Assembly (NCBI RefSeq): GCF_001411555.2 | Contig: NC_049903.1 | Span: forward strand, 27,416,270-27,480,269 | Length of the DNA: 64,000 bases | Direction of reading: 5' to 3' | Origin: Juglans regia | Taxonomy: Eukaryota > Streptophyta > Magnoliopsida > Fagales > Juglandaceae | Shown here: positions 59,691-64,000 of the stretch, in pieces | Layout: every line of letters starts with the position of its first letter | How positions within the stretch are numbered: the first letter of the stretch is position 1 | Program-made: the position numbers and the translations under genes | Notes under the pieces: generated by a model | What the model was told of the DNA's origin: nothing | What the model saw: the letters and a program-made list of their open reading frames with translations, nothing else | Databases searched by the model: none

Positions 59691-62440
59691 TGTTAAGAGC
59701 CCCAAATTAGATATGCAATGTATATTGTAAAGAAAGAACACTTTGATTTTTTGAGGAAATCAGCTCCTCCAAATTGGAGTTAAGCCTTGTATTCTTTTCT
59801 CTGTGTAAAACTCAGAACCTTACGTCTAAACAAGTAGACAAAATCAAAACAGAAAATAAGGAAATGATAGGGGTGCTCTTGAACATGCTAATGGGCACCA
59901 CATAGGGCCTGAAACTGTAATCCCTACCAAGGACCCTTCCCTAGTGGTGTTGGGTTGCCTAGACAATGCATCAGCAACCTTGTTCTCCCTCCCCTTCTTA
60001 TACTCAATCGAAAAATCATATATTATTAACTTGCTGATCCGTCTTTGTTGAGATGTGGTTCCTATTTTCTGCTCCAAAATGAACTTTAAACTCTGTTGGT
60101 TTGTTTTAATGATGAAGGGCCTCCACTTCTTGACTTCATACACTAGGGCTAGAATTTCCTTCTCTTAAGTAGATAGGTCCAAAGCCTTTCTCTTGAGAGT
60201 ATGACTAAGGTAGGCTAAGGACCTGCCCTCTTGCATCAATACAACACTTATGCCCATCCCTGAGGCATCACATTCTATAAGGAATGGTGTTTAGAGAAAT
60301 TAGGTAGGGCTAAAACTAGGAGTTTAGTCATGGTTGTTTTTAACACTTCAAAAGCCTTTGAAGCTGATACAATCCATTGGAAGCAATTCTTTTTTAGTAG
60401 AGCAGTGAGGGGTGCAGCCAATAATCCATAATATTGAATACATTTTCTGAAGTACCCCATGAGGCCTAGGATTTGCTCAAGGATTTGAGGGATTTAGGTT
60501 AGGGCCAATCCACTCCTTCAGCCGATACTAAGTGACCCAAGTACTCTATTTCTTTGCATCCAAACTTACATTTACTCTTCTTAGCAAATAAGGTATCTTC
60601 TGCTAAGGTTTCCAGCACCAATGTCAAATGCAATAAATGCTCCTCCTTGGTTTTACTATAAACCAAAATTTCATATAAAAACAACAATGACAAACCTCCT
60701 TAGATAGAGCTAGAACACTTCATTCATTAATTCTTGGAATGTGGCCGGTCCCTTGGTCAACCCAAAATGTATCACTAGAAACTCATAGTGGCCTTGATGG
60801 GTTCTAAAATCTATTTTTGGGACATCCTCCTCTCTTATTCTTATCTAGTGGTACCCCAACCTTAAATCCATTTTATAAAAAATGGTAGCCTCATTTAACT
60901 CACAAGTAGCTCACCGATGACTAGAATAGGGAACTTCGTTGTTTAGTGCACAGTAGTCCACACTCACTTGCCAACTACCATCTACCTTCTTGACAACAAT
61001 GAAGGGAGGAAAATGGTGACTGACTAAGTCTAATAACCCAACAGACAACACTTCTTGAACTATTTTTTCAATCTCTCATTTCTGTAGAATGGGTATTTGT
61101 AGGGTCTCACAATAATGAGGGCAATTCAATCTTTGAGCTTGATGTGGTGATCATAAGTTCTGTTTGGTGGCAACCCCTTGGTCTTGTCAAAAACTCCCTT
61201 AAACCTTTGCAATAAATTTTATAAGTTAAGGGGTGTTGGTGCTTCCTCTTTTTCTGATCCCACTTCAAGAACCTATAGGAACATCCCTCTTCATTTTACT
61301 TTAGTCAACTAAGACAGATCCACTCTCTCCACCCACTCGGAATGGTTAGGGTTCAGACCCATAAGAGTGATTGACTGCTTCCCATGGTGAATGTAATTTT
61401 TAGGGCAAAAAAATCCCATAGCACTGGACCCAGTGTTCTCAACCACTACATTCCCAACATTATGTCACATCCTCCAACGGGTAGCAGAAAGAAATCTGTA
61501 GCAAAATGATGCCCTTGCACCAAGAATTCTACCCGCTCCAGCTTACCTTCACTCCAGAATCTCTCTCCATTTGCTACCCTAACTCCTATTTGTTCTACTA
61601 AGGCTTATGGGTCAAGGAAGTTGGGGGTATTTCTTTTGTCGATCAAAATTATTACAGATTTTTCCTTCACTTTGCCCATTGTCCTTGGATTAAGGGAACT
61701 AGCAACGACATGTAGAGAGATCATATGAATCCCTTCCAGGATTTTGCACCACAATTCCCCCCACTTCCAACTCCTGTTCCACATTCTCCTCTTCCCCCAC
61801 ATCTTCTTTTTGGGAAAACTCCATTCCCTCCATGATAAATATTCTAACCTTCTTGCACTTATGGTTAGGGTTCCATTTTTTCATCACAAAAATAACAAAT
61901 ACCCTTCTCCCTTCTCCCTTCTCTCCTTCATCTCAGCCACACTTACCTTTTGGATGGGGTGAGTCCCATTGAGAGGGAATCCTTTGGAAGCTAGAGAGTC
62001 CCTCATAGGCCTAGAAGATGATGAAACTAAGCTCCTCTCCTCCCCCCACTATAGGGACTTGAGGAAGGTGTATTGTAGTAGTTCACAACTTTACTCCCTC
62101 TCCTTGAACTATTAATATATTATTCCTGAATTTTCACTAACCCAAAGGCGGAATTTAGGTTGTATGGCTTGAGCATCATTATGGGAAGTCTAATTTCATC
62201 CTTAAGCCCACTTAGAAATCAACTAAGCTTATTACTCTCATAAAGCTCTCTAAGGTGATTAGAAAGCACCTCAAATTGTGTCATGTAGAATAGTGTAGGT
62301 TTGCCTCAATCTTGTAATAGCCTCCATGGGATTATCATAAAATGAGCTCCCGAACCGAATCTATAGAGCTTAGATGAAAGAGTCCCAAGTGTGGACGCTG
62401 TCAGTCTCCTCAGCATCTTGGAACCACACAAGTGCATTAT

Positions 62441-62607
62441 TGTGATACCCCATATGATGTGTAAAGGTAGGTGTATTGGATCCCACATTATTTGGGAATG
62501 AGAAGTTATTGCACTTTCTAATGTTCCAATGTGGCTCCAATTGTATCATTAACTAGTCCTTTTGGAGTATAGGCGATGTGGTTTGGGCCTTCCATTTGGG
62601 CGTTACA
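62441..62607 (+). repeat. TRIM LTR 1
   Basis: First of three LTR copies (167 bp), TGTGATACCCC to GGGCGTTACA, followed by a primer-site-like segment. Confidence 0.75.
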
Positions 62608-62695
62608 AATAGTATCAGAATCTATCCTAACAAAAAATGTGCCACCTACGAAGGACAGGATTGGCAAAGACATCAAGATTTTAAATGGGGGAGAT

Positions 62696-62855
62696 TGTGA
62701 TACTCTATATGATGTGTAAGGGTAGAATAAGACTCGCATTACTTGGGAGTGAGAAGTTCTTGCTCTTTGTATTGTTCAAATGAGACTCCAATTGTATCAT
62801 TGACTGCTTTTAGAGTATAGGACATGCGGTTTGGACCTTCTATTGAGGCATTACA
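62696..62855 (+). repeat. TRIM LTR 2 (central)
   Basis: Central LTR copy (160 bp), TGTGATACTC to GGCATTACA, shared by the two overlapping TRIM units. Confidence 0.75.
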
Positions 62856-62956
62856 AATAGTATCAAAGTCTATCCCAACCAAAAATTTGAAACTTGAGTC
62901 ATGCCACCTATGAATGATGGGCCCGATAAGGACGTTGAGAATTTAAGGGGGGAGAT

Positions 62957-63126
62957 TATGATACCCCATATGACGTGTAAGGGTAGGTGATGTATGGAAT
63001 CTCACGTTGTTTGGGAATGATAAGTTCTTACTCCTTATAATGTTCTAATGGAGCTCCAATTGTATCATTGACTAGCCCTTTTGGAATATAGGTCATATGG
63101 TTTGGGTCTTCCATTAGGGCATTACA
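62957..63126 (+). repeat. TRIM LTR 3
   Basis: Third LTR copy (170 bp), TATGATACCCC to GGGCATTACA, preceded by the purine tract 'taaggggggagat'. Confidence 0.75.
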
Positions 63127-64000
63127 ATCATCCTCCATGTAAAAGGAGGACATCAAGATCGTCTGGTGGTCTGACATTGGATGCATGGCAAAATAATGAT
63201 TAATCTTGTAGATCCAACCAGTTGGATTTTCCCCTTCAAACCTTGGGAAATCCAACTTAATGGAGTGGAATTGCATTCCTCTTGAAGCTATAGAACTGCT
63301 TATATGTATTGCTTCCTCATATATTGTATTGTGAGCATGCCATGTGTGAGTGTGCACTCCATTTAGTGTTTCCACCAATAGATCCATTTTCTTTGACAAA
63401 TTCTCCAGTGATTTCTAATGGTGTTCTCTATCCTTTGCTCTTGCAGGTCTTGATGTTGTTTCATCCACAATATCAAACTCTCAAGCTCCTTAAACGTGGA
63501 ACCTTCCGCCATTCTTAAGTGCTTCAGACACCATAATCGATGACTCGGATACCAAATTGTTAAGAGCCCTAAATTAGAAATGCAATGTAAATTGTAAAAA
63601 AACTCTTATTTTTCTAGGAAATCAACACCACCAAATTGGCATTAAACCTTGTATTCTCTTCTTTGTGTAAAACCCATAACCTTCCGTCCAAACAAGTAGC
63701 CAAAATCAAAACAGAAAATAAGAAAATGATAAGGGTGCCTTTGAACATGTTATTGGGCCCCAACTGATACAATGTAAACAAGTTAACTAATACTACGCTA
63801 AAATAAGTCCATATTTACTAAAGCAGCCCATGACAACATAGGCCCACGATCCCTGCCCATTAGGCTAAGTTTTCTCTTGCTGTCCTTGTTGACTACAACT
63901 CTGTACTCATGAGATGGGTTTGAACCCTGAAGCCCCTAACAACCCAGTACAAACCAATTCCCCTATTTGAAGATTAATATAAATTTCTTACAAGCCCTTT

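Larger units (their letters stand above)
62436..63131 (+). mobile_element. Tandem TRIM with three LTRs, nested in gypsy gag
   Basis: Three similar LTR-like units lie at 62441-62607, 62696-62855 and 62957-63126. Each starts TGTGATACCCC or a variant and ends in a form of GGGC(A/G)TTACA. Between them are two short internal segments starting with a Met-tRNA primer-site-like 'tagtatcagaatc' or 'tagtatcaaagtc' and ending in purine tracts ('aaatgggggagat', 'taaggggggagat'). That is LTR-interior-LTR-interior-LTR, about 690 bp. Flanking 5-mers are attat (62436-62440) and atcat (63127-63131), 4 of 5 matching. Orientation is plus, opposite to the host gypsy element, whose gag frame is interrupted between 'YMEDDCN' and 'ALVWFQDAEE'. 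There is no coding capacity. Confidence 0.8.
59691..63980 (-). mobile_element. Ty3/gypsy retrotransposon (antisense), decayed, integrase missing
   Basis: Read on the minus strand. LTR-like copies sharing 'tgttaagagccc' and 'gtagacaaaatcaaaacag'-type blocks lie at 59691 to about 59900 and from 63559 onward; 'ttggtatccgagtc' (about 63558 downward) fits a Met-tRNA primer site. Gag from 63399 reads IKLDFPRFEGENPTGWIYKI, and after a TRIM insertion ALVWFQDAEETDS and FLSGLKDEIRLP. Reverse transcriptase lies at 61050-60500 ([29 protein letters not shown]; the YxDD site reads FLYEILVYS). RNase H is at 60460-59960 (KWRPFIIKTNQQSLKFILEQ, ENKVADALSRQ). Right after DALSRQ the sequence enters the LTR, so integrase is deleted. 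Stops are frequent. Confidence 0.88.

Noticed and set aside
1..64000. CRISPR-like arrays, operons, bacterial or organellar insertions
   Set aside because: Repeats found are minisatellites, LTRs or MITEs. No evenly spaced unique-spacer array and no organellar gene was seen.
1..64000. tRNA, rRNA or snRNA genes
   Set aside because: Only a SINE with A/B-box-like motifs was found. No cloverleaf with matching stems could be drawn by eye; a tRNAscan-SE run would settle this.

Overview
The window is nuclear DNA of a dicot plant. Exons are separated by GT-AG (once GC-AG) introns, intergenic DNA is very AT-rich, and several plant-specific protein families are present. Recurrent short elements whose ends read ...GAATAGTAGTGAG/GAGATGAG... 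recall Fagales genomes (walnut, pecan, oak), but that lineage guess rests on memory, not on a search.

Four genes look intact. (1) A receptor-like cytoplasmic kinase resembling CRPK1 (2197-3914, minus, 6 exons, 369 aa). (2) A LUL/LOG2-type RING E3 ligase (10999-16902, plus, 3 exons, 374 aa) with a 4.3-kb first intron full of retroelement scars. (3) A single-exon DUF7870-type methyltransferase-like membrane protein (17854-19263, minus, 469 aa). (4) A RING-CH (MARCH-like) four-TM E3 ligase (53936-59139, plus, 8 exons, 512 aa) with one apparent GC-AG intron. A small two-exon GRF zinc-finger gene (33893-34345, minus) is plausible but may belong to a transposon.

The rest is mostly mobile DNA. 1-390: LINE RNase H remnant. 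6540-7730: a GC-rich non-LTR element with a perfect 19-bp target duplication. 7976-8670: hAT-like ends enclosing a captured XRN exoribonuclease fragment that still has its intron. 20425-21505: an antisense LINE remnant split by a MITE. 23914-24920: two tandem-repeat arrays, the second split by a small hAT-type element. 26152-33219: a FAR1-related (MULE-derived) pseudogene split by a 4.5-kb hAT element carrying its own decayed transposase. 36591-40705: a decayed Ty1/copia element. 41640-42400: an unidentified acidic gene fragment. 42545-43900: a second copia fragment. 44393-45019: a solo LTR. 46296-46983: a non-autonomous hAT element. 59691-63900: a decayed antisense Ty3/gypsy element lacking integrase, with a three-LTR tandem TRIM inserted in its gag.

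No operon-like logic links the four host genes. Two encode E3 ubiquitin ligases and one a kinase. The most informative features are the nested insertions, because their target duplications and reading frames give the order of events.
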